Made by a program: the position numbers and the translations under genes. Below, one piece after another: positions 1-5,551 of a stretch of DNA of 19,677 bases. Under the pieces are notes generated by a model. That model saw only the letters and a list, made by a program, of their open reading frames with translations, made no database searches and was not told the DNA's origin. Numbering within the stretch: position 1 is the first letter of the stretch; the number at the start of each line of letters is the position of its first letter. This stretch comes from Methanocorpusculaceae archaeon UBA456 (lineage in GTDB: Archaea > Halobacteriota > Methanomicrobia > Methanomicrobiales > Methanocorpusculaceae), in the NCBI GenBank assembly GCA_002496395.1, contig DAJQ01000021.1, positions 371-20,047 of the forward strand, written 5' to 3'.

Positions 1-291
1 AAAAATCAGGAAAAGTGCAACGCATCGGCCCGGCGAAGGGTGGCCACTGGGAGATTACCGAAGGGGGAGATGAGTAAGGTCGCTGAGGGTTGGATTTCTA
101 CGTGGGTGCTGTTCGTCACCTCCTTATAGAGGATGAGTGAAGATCGGGGTGGGTGAAGATTGGTTGCATGTGATTCAGTGAAGGAGGGAAGTTGGGAGAA
201 TTGAGGAGAGTTGAGGAGAGTTGAGGAGAATTGAGGTTTAATACCTCTGAGGGATATCCGGAATTGTTGTATCGATACCTCAAATTCCGCT
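1..291. other. Intergenic region downstream of mrr, no convincing gene
   Basis: No gene is called here. A 104-codon open frame exists on the minus strand (6-320), but it overlaps the 3' end of mrr and its translation is low-complexity, running through a 10-bp repeat that is not a multiple of three. The only structured element is the tandem repeat at about 197-236, listed separately. The region may also contain the 3' untranslated end of mrr and the edge of a gene lying outside the window. Confidence 0.5.
197..236. repeat. Four tandem copies of a 10-bp repeat
   Basis: The unit AGARTTGAGG occurs four times head to tail (197-206, 207-216, 217-226, 227-236). The inner two copies have AGAG and the outer two AGAA. 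A degenerate fifth copy (GGAAGTTGGG) precedes at 187-196. One strand is pure purine apart from the TT step. The 10-bp period matches roughly one helical turn. It lies about 55 bp beyond the mrr stop codon. It is too short, and lacks spacers, for a CRISPR; a slippage-generated minisatellite is the simplest reading. Confidence 0.75.
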
Positions 292-1215
292 CTAATTTCC
301 CTCAAAATAGTCAAAATCAATCTTTTTTACCACATATTCAGCTTCTTTTGAGACCCCGATATCATAATCAATCAAATAATCAGCTAACTGCCGACCATCG
401 ATGAGAACGACCTTCTGCTCAATTCTCCTGACATAATCATAGGCATCAGCTGAAAACTTTGAGGTGGTGATGAATACACCTTTCTTTGCCCTGTTCCCCG
501 CAAGGCTTCCGACAAATGCCTGAATATCCGGTCTGCCAACAGTGTTCTGCCATCGCTTTGCCTGGATGTTTACCACATCAAGGCCGAGCCGGTCTTCTTT
601 GATCATACCGTCGATACCGTCATCCCCGCTCTTTCCGACTGCCTGCCCTGCATCTTCCCGCGAACCGCCATAGCCCATTGCCACAAGCAGATCCACGACA
701 AGCTTCTCAAAGAATTTCGGGGAGCATTCCATAACCTTCTCAAGAATCTCATCTGCAAGCTGGCTCCGGATCTCCTGATAACTCCTTTCAAGGATCTCTC
801 CGGGTGTATATTCTGATGGTGTGGGCTCCGGCTCATCTCCACCTCCTGATCTCTCCCCTGGTTTATCGTGCCGGAGTGCTTTGAACTCGTGATATTCCTT
901 GAACTGCTCCAGAAATTTCATGTCGATTTTTTCAGGCTTCTTAAGCAGGACTTCTTTGCCACGACTGGTAATCTGAACAACTCCACGTTGCGGGGTTATG
1001 AGGAGACCGGATTTCTTCAGGTACGTCATCGCCCAACCAACCCGGTTCACAAAGGTTGTCTCAGTACCACTTGGAAGCAATTCAGCGAGATCATCCTCTG
1101 TGAGGCGTAGCATATCTGTAAGATTTTGGCGAATATCCTTCCTTGCGTGCTCTTTTCCATCTGAAATGCATTTCAGGACAGGCAGCATCATTGATTGAAA
1201 ACCGGGGACGGGCAT
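292..1215 (-). CDS. mrr: Mrr-type restriction endonuclease
   Basis: This is a 307-residue protein with the two-domain layout of Mrr enzymes, which cleave modified or foreign DNA. Residues 1-95 form an N-terminal winged-helix domain. A charged, Gly/Pro-rich linker lies at about 118-140. Residues 155-300 form the PD-(D/E)xK nuclease domain. The catalytic signature is visible: Glu170 in the first helix (KFFEKLV), the GDDGIDG loop with Asp202, and the Gln218-Ala-Lys220 motif (IQAKRW), with the following GxxxG/VFITTSKF segment typical of the fold. All expected catalytic residues are present, so it looks intact. The start is supported by a Shine-Dalgarno sequence (CAGGAGA) about 5 nt upstream. It stands alone with no methylase or specificity gene nearby, which fits a type IV (modification-dependent) role. 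The exact substrate cannot be read from sequence. Confidence 0.92.
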   Translation of the reverse strand: MPVPGFQSMMLPVLKCISDGKEHARKDIRQNLTDMLRLTEDDLAELLPSGTETTFVNRVGWAMTYLKKSGLLITPQRGVVQITSRGKEVLLKKPEKIDMKFLEQFKEYHEFKALRHDKPGERSGGGDEPEPTPSEYTPGEILERSYQEIRSQLADEILEKVMECSPKFFEKLVVDLLVAMGYGGSREDAGQAVGKSGDDGIDGMIKEDRLGLDVVNIQAKRWQNTVGRPDIQAFVGSLAGNRAKKGVFITTSKFSADAYDYVRRIEQKVVLIDGRQLADYLIDYDIGVSKEAEYVVKKIDFDYFEGN

Positions 1216-1373
1216 GAGATTCTCCTGAGGAAGGTTATTCGGGGGTGATGGGAAAAAGGTTTGGAGGGTTGTGGTGTGGGTTTTCGATGGTCTGTATTGA
1301 GATTATTGCTGACCATGACCTCTCGGTTAAGGAATAGCAAGGACAAATACACTTTCACCCTGCGCTCACTCGA

Positions 1374-1409
1374 TATTTATAACCTGAAATTAAATTCTCT
1401 CTTGCTACT
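1374..1409 (+). promoter_or_regulatory. TATA box of a probable leaderless promoter
   Basis: ATTTATAA (about 1374-1381) is an archaeal TATA box whose centre lies about 30 nt before the ATG at 1410. No Shine-Dalgarno sequence occurs between. The spacing places transcription initiation at or within a few bases of the start codon, so the mRNA is probably leaderless. Confidence 0.5.
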
Positions 1410-1700
1410 ATGGTTTTTCAATTCTCTGAAGAGGCCCTTTTTATTCTAAACGTCCTCTATAAACGGAGGAATCTCAGTCCTAATCGAGGATTTCACTCTG
1501 AAAAATTAAGCGCTTTGTATAATAAAAAATTTCCAGAACGGAGATATCTTCCATATAAAGATGCAATAAAGCATCTCAAAAATACCGGGTATATCACGGT
1601 TATCAAAAAGAGGGAGGATAAATTCTATATATCAGATATTAATGGTGCAATTAATGCGCTAAGAAGTCATGGATACATCTCCGATGACGGCTTATTGTAG
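1410..1700 (+). CDS. Small winged-helix-like hypothetical protein
   Basis: A 96-residue basic protein that I do not recognise as a named family. The pattern of helices (FSEEALFILNVLY, SEKLSALYNKKF, YKDAIKHLKNTGYI) followed by a short beta hairpin (ITVIKKREDKFYIS) is what a winged helix-turn-helix looks like: a helix, a recognition-type helix ending in NTGYI, then a wing. A DNA-binding role is therefore plausible but inferred. The gene is noticeably richer in A and T than the genes to its right, with many AAA and ATA codons, suggesting recent acquisition. The start is chosen because the TATA box at 1374-1381 has leaderless spacing. It is not clearly in an operon with its neighbours. Confidence 0.6.
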   Translation: MVFQFSEEALFILNVLYKRRNLSPNRGFHSEKLSALYNKKFPERRYLPYKDAIKHLKNTGYITVIKKREDKFYISDINGAINALRSHGYISDDGLL

Positions 1701-1723
1701 CGCTTCGCATAAGTGCAAAATAT

Positions 1724-1754
1724 TTTTATCACATGTGATAAAATAAGTTATCAC
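1724..1754. promoter_or_regulatory. Palindromic operator with three TTATCAC half-sites
   Basis: A perfect 20-bp palindrome spans 1724-1743 (centre between 1733 and 1734, core ATCACATGTGAT). A third half-site follows at 1748-1754. The 7-mer TTATCAC thus occurs at 1726-1732, inverted at 1735-1741, and direct again at 1748-1754. The AT-rich stretch 1717-1729 could supply the TATA element. Position, about 60-90 bp before the helix-turn-helix gene at 1813, suggests an autoregulatory operator (inference). Confidence 0.6.
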
Positions 1755-1812
1755 TTCACTCTGCTATGGGTGGAAGTTGATATCATCAATAACGATGATT
1801 TGAAAAAAAAAC

Positions 1813-2202
1813 GTGATGCATATGCCCCGTCCATTTGAAGGAGTCTTTGGAAATACCTGTGAATTGCGGCTGCTTGAATTCCTGTTGCCGCTTGAGGGTA
1901 TGGAATTCAATGTCACAGAACTGTCAGAAGAAGTTGGTGTCAGCCGGGTGACGGCTGGCAGGGTGGTGAAGAAGTTTGTAGCATGGGGAATCCTCAATGC
2001 CAGCAATAGGAAGATTCCCCGGTATTCAATCAATCCATCCTCGCCGATAATCCGGGGGCTCGAGAGCATGAACAATGCATTGATCAGCCGGATCATAGCT
2101 GAAGAAAAAGAGGAGGAGGAGGAGGGGGAGAAGAATGAGAAGCAAGCTATCGATATGCTTATAAAGAAGCGCAAGGCGATCCTTGATCTTCTGGCAAAAT
2201 AG
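1813..2202 (+). CDS. Winged helix-turn-helix transcriptional regulator
   Basis: A 129-residue (or slightly shorter) protein with an N-terminal winged HTH. Helices are at about residues 16-27, 33-40 (FNVTELSEEVGV) and the recognition helix 43-55 (SRVTAGRVVKKFVAWG), followed by a wing (ILNASNRKIPRYSIN). The organisation matches MarR/ArsR-like archaeal regulators. The C-terminal third is a highly charged helix with a run of glutamates encoded by GAG/GAA repeats, then a basic end, probably a coiled coil for dimerisation. Three starts are possible: GTG at 1813, ATG at 1816 and ATG at 1822. None has a good Shine-Dalgarno sequence, so the N-terminus is uncertain by up to three residues. The palindromic operator upstream suggests it regulates itself. 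The target genes are unknown. Confidence 0.8.
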   Translation: MMHMPRPFEGVFGNTCELRLLEFLLPLEGMEFNVTELSEEVGVSRVTAGRVVKKFVAWGILNASNRKIPRYSINPSSPIIRGLESMNNALISRIIAEEKEEEEEGEKNEKQAIDMLIKKRKAILDLLAK

Positions 2203-2233
2203 ATACAAGCAATAAAAGATACAAGCAATAAAA
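2202..2233. repeat. Perfect 16-bp tandem duplication
   Basis: GATACAAGCAATAAAA is present twice head to tail (2202-2217 and 2218-2233). The first copy starts on the last base of the regulator's TAG stop codon. No mismatch separates the copies, so the duplication is recent or selected. It lies in the 3' untranslated region. Confidence 0.85.
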
Positions 2234-2249
2234 TAATCTGAGATCCTGG

Positions 2250-2288
2250 CTACTCCCTCCTCCTCCCTCCTTCCTCCCCTCTTTTTCC
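2250..2288 (+). terminator. Pyrimidine-rich probable terminator
   Basis: An almost uninterrupted C/T tract lies between the regulator gene and the promoter of the next gene, ending in CTCTTTTTCC (about 2279-2288). Archaeal RNA polymerase terminates at U-rich tracts without requiring a hairpin, and none is obvious here. The position is right, but function is inferred. Confidence 0.4.
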
Positions 2289-2298
2289 AGAAGCTGCA

Positions 2299-2331
2299 AT
2301 TATATTACCAATCGTAACGAAACCATCTCCG
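2299..2331 (+). promoter_or_regulatory. TATA box of a leaderless promoter
   Basis: TTATATTA at 2300-2307 is centred about 28 nt before the ATG at 2332. No Shine-Dalgarno sequence is present (the bases before ATG are CCATCTCCG). This is the standard geometry of a leaderless archaeal transcript. Confidence 0.6.
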
Positions 2332-3624
2332 ATGGAACTTCCCTACCTGAACAAATTCATAAGACGCAATAAGGAAGATATCCCCGAGATCTCTCCGGAG
2401 GAATTTTTTCAGAATCTCAGATCATCCCGGGCTGAAGAGGAAGAGATCTGCAGCACGGTAGAAGAGGATTTGAAACTCCTCGACGAGACGAAATGGAGCC
2501 TTACATATACGCCGCTCATCCTCGGGGCGGCACTCGCAATCAATCTGGGGCTCATGTTTGCATTTACCTGGAAGTTCTACCTGTACTGGATAATGGCGGC
2601 CTTCACATTCCTGATGATAAACCCCTTCCTCACCATGCTTCCGACCGATATGGCGGATTTAAAGATGTATATTGGGTATATCAGGGAACTCAAAGTCAGG
2701 GAACTCAAAGATCGCGAGAGAAAGAGCCGGGACGAGATCGCGGGCGGGGAGATCGCGGGCGGGGAGACAACCGGAAAGGGTAGCATCGGTATCGCCGAGA
2801 CAACCGAAACGATCAAAGGGCTTTCCCGAAAGAGGAACTACCTCTACGAACTCGGCTGGAACCTGTTCTTCATAAACTGCCAGCCGCTGGCTCCGGGTTT
2901 TCTCATACTCTTCACCCTCTCCGCTGTCTTTTCACTTGCAGGTTGGGCAATCTTCGGCCAGTTCGAGGCTTTCTCCTCCATCATCATCTCAGTCCAGTCC
3001 GTTGCGATAATCGTCTTCTATATCGCGATTGTGCATGTGAAGCCATATTCCAGTGGCTTTTTCACGGAAGTCCTCGGCATCCACTCCACATTCAAAGAGC
3101 ATTATGAAGAGGCATGGAGTAAGGGGCTGAAATTCGCACTCACCGCCGCTGTCCTGATCACCGTCACCGGTATAATTCTGATCGCGGCGGTGGTCCTCCC
3201 CGGGATCTCCTACGGCAGTTTCACCTCCGCCGAAGCCGACATCCATATCAATGCGGGGATCTTTGCCCTGATCTTCCTTTCGCAGATGATTGCTGTACGG
3301 CATTTTCAGGGGAGATACAGCAGGAACCTCGCGGAACCCCTCCTGAAATCGAAGATCGTGGCGATTCGGGAGGAGATCCTCCCGGCCATCAGAACCCTCG
3401 AGACCGTGCAGGAGAATGAGGGCGTGACCCCGCAGATGAAGAGCAGTTTAGAGAAGATCGAGATCGATCTCATCCGGCACCGGATGCTGAAGATCGACTA
3501 CAGATCACTATTTGGGTACTTCCCGGTATGCCTGATTAACCCGGACATCGGTGCCGTGATGAGCATCTCGGGCAAGAGTGACGGCAGCCGCAACGGGACA
3601 GAGGCAGGCAGAGCGAAGGAGTGA
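2332..3624 (+). CDS. Hypothetical multi-pass membrane protein
   Basis: A 430-residue protein that I do not recognise. Six likely transmembrane helices are visible: about 58-78, 83-103, 179-199, 205-225, 258-283 and 297-313. The first two and the last four are separated by a long, charged hydrophilic loop (about 110-170). That loop contains two tandem peptide repeats, RELKV/RELKD and EIAGG/EIAGG/ETTGKG, matching two 15-bp DNA duplications. The N-terminal 55 residues are acidic and probably cytoplasmic, and the C-terminal 115 residues are helical and charged (coiled-coil-like), also probably cytoplasmic. No catalytic motif is apparent. It sits alone, with its own leaderless promoter. A role in sensing, scaffolding or transport cannot be chosen from the sequence. 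Confidence 0.75.
   Translation: MELPYLNKFIRRNKEDIPEISPEEFFQNLRSSRAEEEEICSTVEEDLKLLDETKWSLTYTPLILGAALAINLGLMFAFTWKFYLYWIMAAFTFLMINPFLTMLPTDMADLKMYIGYIRELKVRELKDRERKSRDEIAGGEIAGGETTGKGSIGIAETTETIKGLSRKRNYLYELGWNLFFINCQPLAPGFLILFTLSAVFSLAGWAIFGQFEAFSSIIISVQSVAIIVFYIAIVHVKPYSSGFFTEVLGIHSTFKEHYEEAWSKGLKFALTAAVLITVTGIILIAAVVLPGISYGSFTSAEADIHINAGIFALIFLSQMIAVRHFQGRYSRNLAEPLLKSKIVAIREEILPAIRTLETVQENEGVTPQMKSSLEKIEIDLIRHRMLKIDYRSLFGYFPVCLINPDIGAVMSISGKSDGSRNGTEAGRAKE
2681..2710. repeat. 15-bp tandem duplication inside the membrane protein gene
   Basis: TCAGGGAACTCAAAG is present twice, perfectly, head to tail (2681-2695, 2696-2710). It is in frame and duplicates five residues of the loop (IRELK/VRELK register). 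Confidence 0.85.
2734..2763. repeat. Second 15-bp tandem duplication in the same gene
   Basis: GAGATCGCGGGCGGG is present twice, perfectly (2734-2748, 2749-2763), giving EIAGGEIAGG in the protein. A partial third copy begins GAGACAACCGG at 2764, and GAGACAACCG recurs about 30 bp further on. It starts only 24 bp after the other 15-bp duplication. Confidence 0.85.
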
Positions 3625-3649
3625 CCTCCTGATCCTGCCATTTATACAT

Positions 3650-3699
3650 TCACCCTCTTTTATTACTTCAAGATACGATAATATTGGTAATTTAGGCAT
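3650..3699 (-). pseudogene. Remnant of a HicA-like toxin gene (5' end only)
   Basis: Directly after the hicB stop codon (one base between) an ATG at 3697-3699 opens a frame reading MPKLPILSYLEVIK. HicA/YcfA mRNA interferases characteristically begin with MPKLPxLSxxEVIK, so this is the expected toxin start in the expected place. After about 14-16 residues the similarity stops. The rest of the frame (to 3508) merely runs antisense to the 3' end of the membrane protein gene and lacks the dsRBD-like core and the conserved G-S-H catalytic motif. I infer a deletion that removed most of hicA. The right-hand limit of the homologous stretch is approximate. Confidence 0.55.
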
Positions 3700-3700
3700 A

Positions 3701-3913
3701 TCAGGCGGTTATCTCTACAGTTTCTTCATATATTGACGGGGGGATTGGTTCATTATGCTTCTTCAGGCTTGCCAGATACCCTGTTGCAGCGTCTTTAATA
3801 TTGTCAAGGGCTTCGGCTCTGGTTTTTCCCTGGGATATGCAGCCCGGAAGGGACGGGCATTCGGCGACGAAGATCCCATCTTCGTCCATCTCTATGATCA
3901 CTCTGAATTTCAT
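3701..3913 (-). CDS. hicB: HicB-family antitoxin, apparently orphaned
   Basis: A 70-residue protein with the partial RNase H-like fold of HicB antitoxins: MKFRVIIEMDEDGIFVAECPSLPGCISQGKTRAEALDNIKDA. The beta strand, the CPSLPGC loop and the EALxNIKDA helix are diagnostic. HicB neutralises the HicA mRNA interferase. This short form has no C-terminal DNA-binding domain, so autoregulation would need a partner. A full-length hicA is missing; only a stump follows (see 3650-3699). A GAGGAG sequence lies about 11 nt upstream of the ATG, and a TATA-containing palindrome lies at 3938-3952. Alternative: a HicB-like solo protein with another role, as occurs in many genomes. Confidence 0.85.
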   Translation of the reverse strand: MKFRVIIEMDEDGIFVAECPSLPGCISQGKTRAEALDNIKDAATGYLASLKKHNEPIPPSIYEETVEITA

Positions 3914-3937
3914 ATGCCTGATCTCTCCTCATTTTTT

Positions 3938-3952
3938 AACGTAATATACGTT
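3938..3952 (-). promoter_or_regulatory. TATA box embedded in a palindrome upstream of hicB
   Basis: On the plus strand this reads AACGTA-ATA-TACGTT: 6-bp inverted arms around a 3-bp centre. On the minus strand the centre forms GTATATTAC, a TATA box about 32 nt before the hicB ATG. A repressor bound to the palindrome would block TBP, which is a typical toxin-antitoxin arrangement (inference). Confidence 0.45.
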
Positions 3953-4027
3953 TAAGTTTTTTCGTAGTATATTATTATCCTTTTTAAAATAAAATATCTG
4001 TTATGTGGGCATTCAATTTTTTCAGAA

Positions 4028-4774
4028 TCACCGTGCCATCAGCGCGAACACTCCCCATCCCAGGTATTCTCGCGTGTACGTGGCGTAGCGTTTTGGTTCC
4101 GATGTCAGTGTGGCTCTCACCTCTTCTGCGAAGTCGTCGTCGGGATTTGCATCAAGCCATCGGCGCATAGTGAGCCACTTGGCCGCCTCGTACCTGTCCC
4201 AGCCATCTTTTGTAGCCAGCACCATCTCCACAACATCGTAGCCGAGATCGTTAAACGACGCGAGAAGTTCCGGAAGCCTGAGGAAATCCGAGATGGAACT
4301 GGCTTCGCATTCCCTGGCAACGTCATCTGTTGGCGGCAGCTGCCTCCAGTAGGGCTCACCGATCAGGATGATTCCTTTGGAGCGGAGGCTCTGTGCCAGA
4401 AGATTGATAGTGCCGGCGACTCCCCCGCCGATCCATGTGGCACCAAGACAGGCTGCCAGATCGACCTTTTCGTCGGCGACGTAGCCGGCAGCATCGCCGT
4501 GGATGAACCCAACACGATCGGTGACTCCGAGCTCTTCAGCACGGAGTTTCGCCTGCTCTGTGAACAACGGGCTCATATCGATGCCGACGCCGCTGATTCC
4601 ATAATCGCGTGCCCAGGTGCAGAGCATCTCGCCCGAACCACTGCCAAGGTCAAGCAGACGAGCCCCCGGCTCCAGCCGCAACGCTGCGCCAAGAGTGGCG
4701 AGATTTTCTGGTGTGAACGGGTTATGGATCCGGTGGGCACTTTCGGAAATAGTAAAGATACGTGGTATATCCAA
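4028..4774 (-). CDS. SAM-dependent class I methyltransferase
   Basis: A 248-residue protein with a Rossmann-type methyltransferase fold. Motif I is LLDLGSGSGEML (about residues 40-51), motif II has the acidic residue after GVGIDMS, and motif post-I/III GFIHGDAAGY and VDLAACLGATWIGG follow. The LRSKGIILIGEPYWRQ strand corresponds to motif IV. The substrate is not identifiable; the family includes small-molecule and ubiquinone/menaquinone-type (UbiE-like) enzymes, and none of the usual C-terminal specificity domains is visible. The start is TTG at 4774-4772. A strong AAAAGGAG sequence lies 8 nt upstream (plus strand 4783-4790), and no ATG or GTG fits that spacing. A candidate TATA element, GATATAG (plus 4813-4820), lies about 27 nt before that Shine-Dalgarno sequence. 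It stands alone between hicB and tRNA-Leu. Confidence 0.88.
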   Translation of the reverse strand: MDIPRIFTISESAHRIHNPFTPENLATLGAALRLEPGARLLDLGSGSGEMLCTWARDYGISGVGIDMSPLFTEQAKLRAEELGVTDRVGFIHGDAAGYVADEKVDLAACLGATWIGGGVAGTINLLAQSLRSKGIILIGEPYWRQLPPTDDVARECEASSISDFLRLPELLASFNDLGYDVVEMVLATKDGWDRYEAAKWLTMRRWLDANPDDDFAEEVRATLTSEPKRYATYTREYLGWGVFALMAR

Positions 4775-4852
4775 TGTACAAACTCCTTTTAGTAAATTAT
4801 GTAATAATTGGACTATATCCTTCGTGACTGTTATAGCCCAACGTTGCCATGA

Positions 4853-4866
4853 ATAAGAAAAGGAGT
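4853..4866 (-). terminator. U-rich tract after tRNA-Leu
   Basis: Reading the minus strand from the tRNA 3' end gives TACAACTCCTTTTCTTATT. The CTCCTTTTCTTATT stretch is a plausible archaeal U-tract terminator for the tRNA transcript. There is no hairpin. Confidence 0.35.
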
Positions 4867-4870
4867 TGTA

Positions 4871-4955
4871 TGCGAGAGGCCGGATTCGAACCGGCGAACC
4901 CCTGCGGGATCGGATCTTAAGTCCGACGCCGTTGGCCGGGCTTGGCTACCCTCGC
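4871..4955 (-). tRNA. tRNA-Leu(UAA)
   Basis: An 85-nt class II tRNA. The acceptor stem GCGAGGG pairs with CTCTCGC (one G-U), with discriminator A at 4871. The anticodon stem TCGGA/TCCGA closes the loop CTTAAGA, giving anticodon TAA, which reads leucine codon UUA. An extended variable arm (CCC-GCA-GGG) follows, as expected for leucine. The T arm is GCCGG-TTCGAAT-CCGGC. There is no intron, and CCA is not encoded. Confidence 0.95.
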
Positions 4956-5186
4956 GCCGTTACATATTGTGCCGTCCATCCAGAAAAAGTATTGGAAGAT
5001 CTTCCACGTATCTCCCCCGTCGATCATATCTGTCAGATATCGTTTAAGGGGTCTGATGCTGCCATCTGCACCTGCACCGAGACCCTCCCCTGATCCACAA
5101 TGCCATGGTGCCATCGGGCAATTGAACCCCTGTGCTATTGTACCCCGGTACCACTGTATCCTGATGCAAACCGTCTTATGTAGATC
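4956..5186. other. Intergenic region rich in short palindromes
   Basis: No gene is supported, although open frames exist on both strands; their translations are low-complexity and antisense to each other. It contains a perfect 14-bp palindrome at 4993-5006 (core GGAAGATCTTCC) and an interrupted palindrome ATATCT-GTC-AGATAT at 5026-5040. The promoter of tRNA-Leu must lie at its left end: AATACTTTTT on the minus strand (plus 4985-4994) is one candidate TATA. Confidence 0.45.
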
Positions 5187-5204
5187 TATGTATACATATG
5201 TATA
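5187..5204. promoter_or_regulatory. Overlapping palindromes at the antitoxin start codon
   Basis: TATGTATACATA (5187-5198) and TATACATATGTATA (5191-5204) are both perfect palindromes and share eight bases. They cover the antitoxin start codon(s) at 5198 and 5204. Ribbon-helix-helix antitoxins usually repress their own operon by binding AT-rich palindromes near the promoter. I infer this is the operator. A TATA-like TTATGTA lies just upstream (5176-5182). Confidence 0.55.
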
Positions 5205-5464
5205 TGTCTCCCCCCGGCTCCTCCCCCACCACGCCCTCCACAACCACCATCCGCATCTCCCGCGAGACAAAGGAGATCCTGGATTCGCTGAAACACCATC
5301 CAAGGGAGAGCTATGATACCCTCATCTCCCGGCTTGCTAACCAGGCCTATGATGATGAGCCCCTCTCGGAAGAGGAGATCGAGGATATACGGGCGAGCCT
5401 CGCTGATATCGAGGCTGGCAGAGTGAAGACGCTTGAGGCTGTCCGGAGAGAGCTTGGCATTTGA
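5198..5464 (+). CDS. RHH-type antitoxin of a RelBE/ParDE-like pair
   Basis: An 88-residue small antitoxin. The segment TTTIRISRETKEILDSLKHHPRESYDTLISRLANQ (about residues 15-49) is a ribbon-helix-helix-like DNA-binding unit, with a beta strand (TIRIS) then two helices. The acidic C-terminal tail (EEEIEDIRASLADIEAGRVKTLEAV) is the usual toxin-wrapping helix. The family is common in methanogens next to RelE/ParE-type toxins, and one follows here after 87 nt. ATG at 5198 or 5204 could be the start. There is no Shine-Dalgarno sequence, and the first 14 residues are Ser/Thr/Pro-rich and probably disordered. It is likely self-repressed through the palindromes that overlap the start. Confidence 0.82.
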   Translation: MYMSPPGSSPTTPSTTTIRISRETKEILDSLKHHPRESYDTLISRLANQAYDDEPLSEEEIEDIRASLADIEAGRVKTLEAVRRELGI

Positions 5465-5551
5465 TCCTGGGATTGGAATCTTCGGATCTGAATTCCTATT
5501 CCGCATCACCATCCGGAACGAGAATCCCCTATCACATACTGAGGAAGCCGG

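Noticed and set aside
197..236. CRISPR array
   Set aside because: Repeat unit is only 10 bp and there are no spacers; no cas genes in the window.
6..320. A 104-codon open frame on the minus strand at the left edge
   Set aside because: It overlaps the 3' end of mrr, is low-complexity, and passes through a 10-bp repeat out of register with codons; no family resemblance.
3508..3640. Continuation of HicA beyond its N-terminus
   Set aside because: No frame in this stretch shows the HicA core or its G-S-H motif; a GSGGH-like reading in another frame lies antisense to the end of the membrane protein gene and looks accidental.
4917..5316. Long open frames on both strands across the tRNA/antitoxin interval
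   Set aside because: They cross the tRNA gene or the antitoxin in other frames and are antisense to each other; translations look random and Pro/His-rich.
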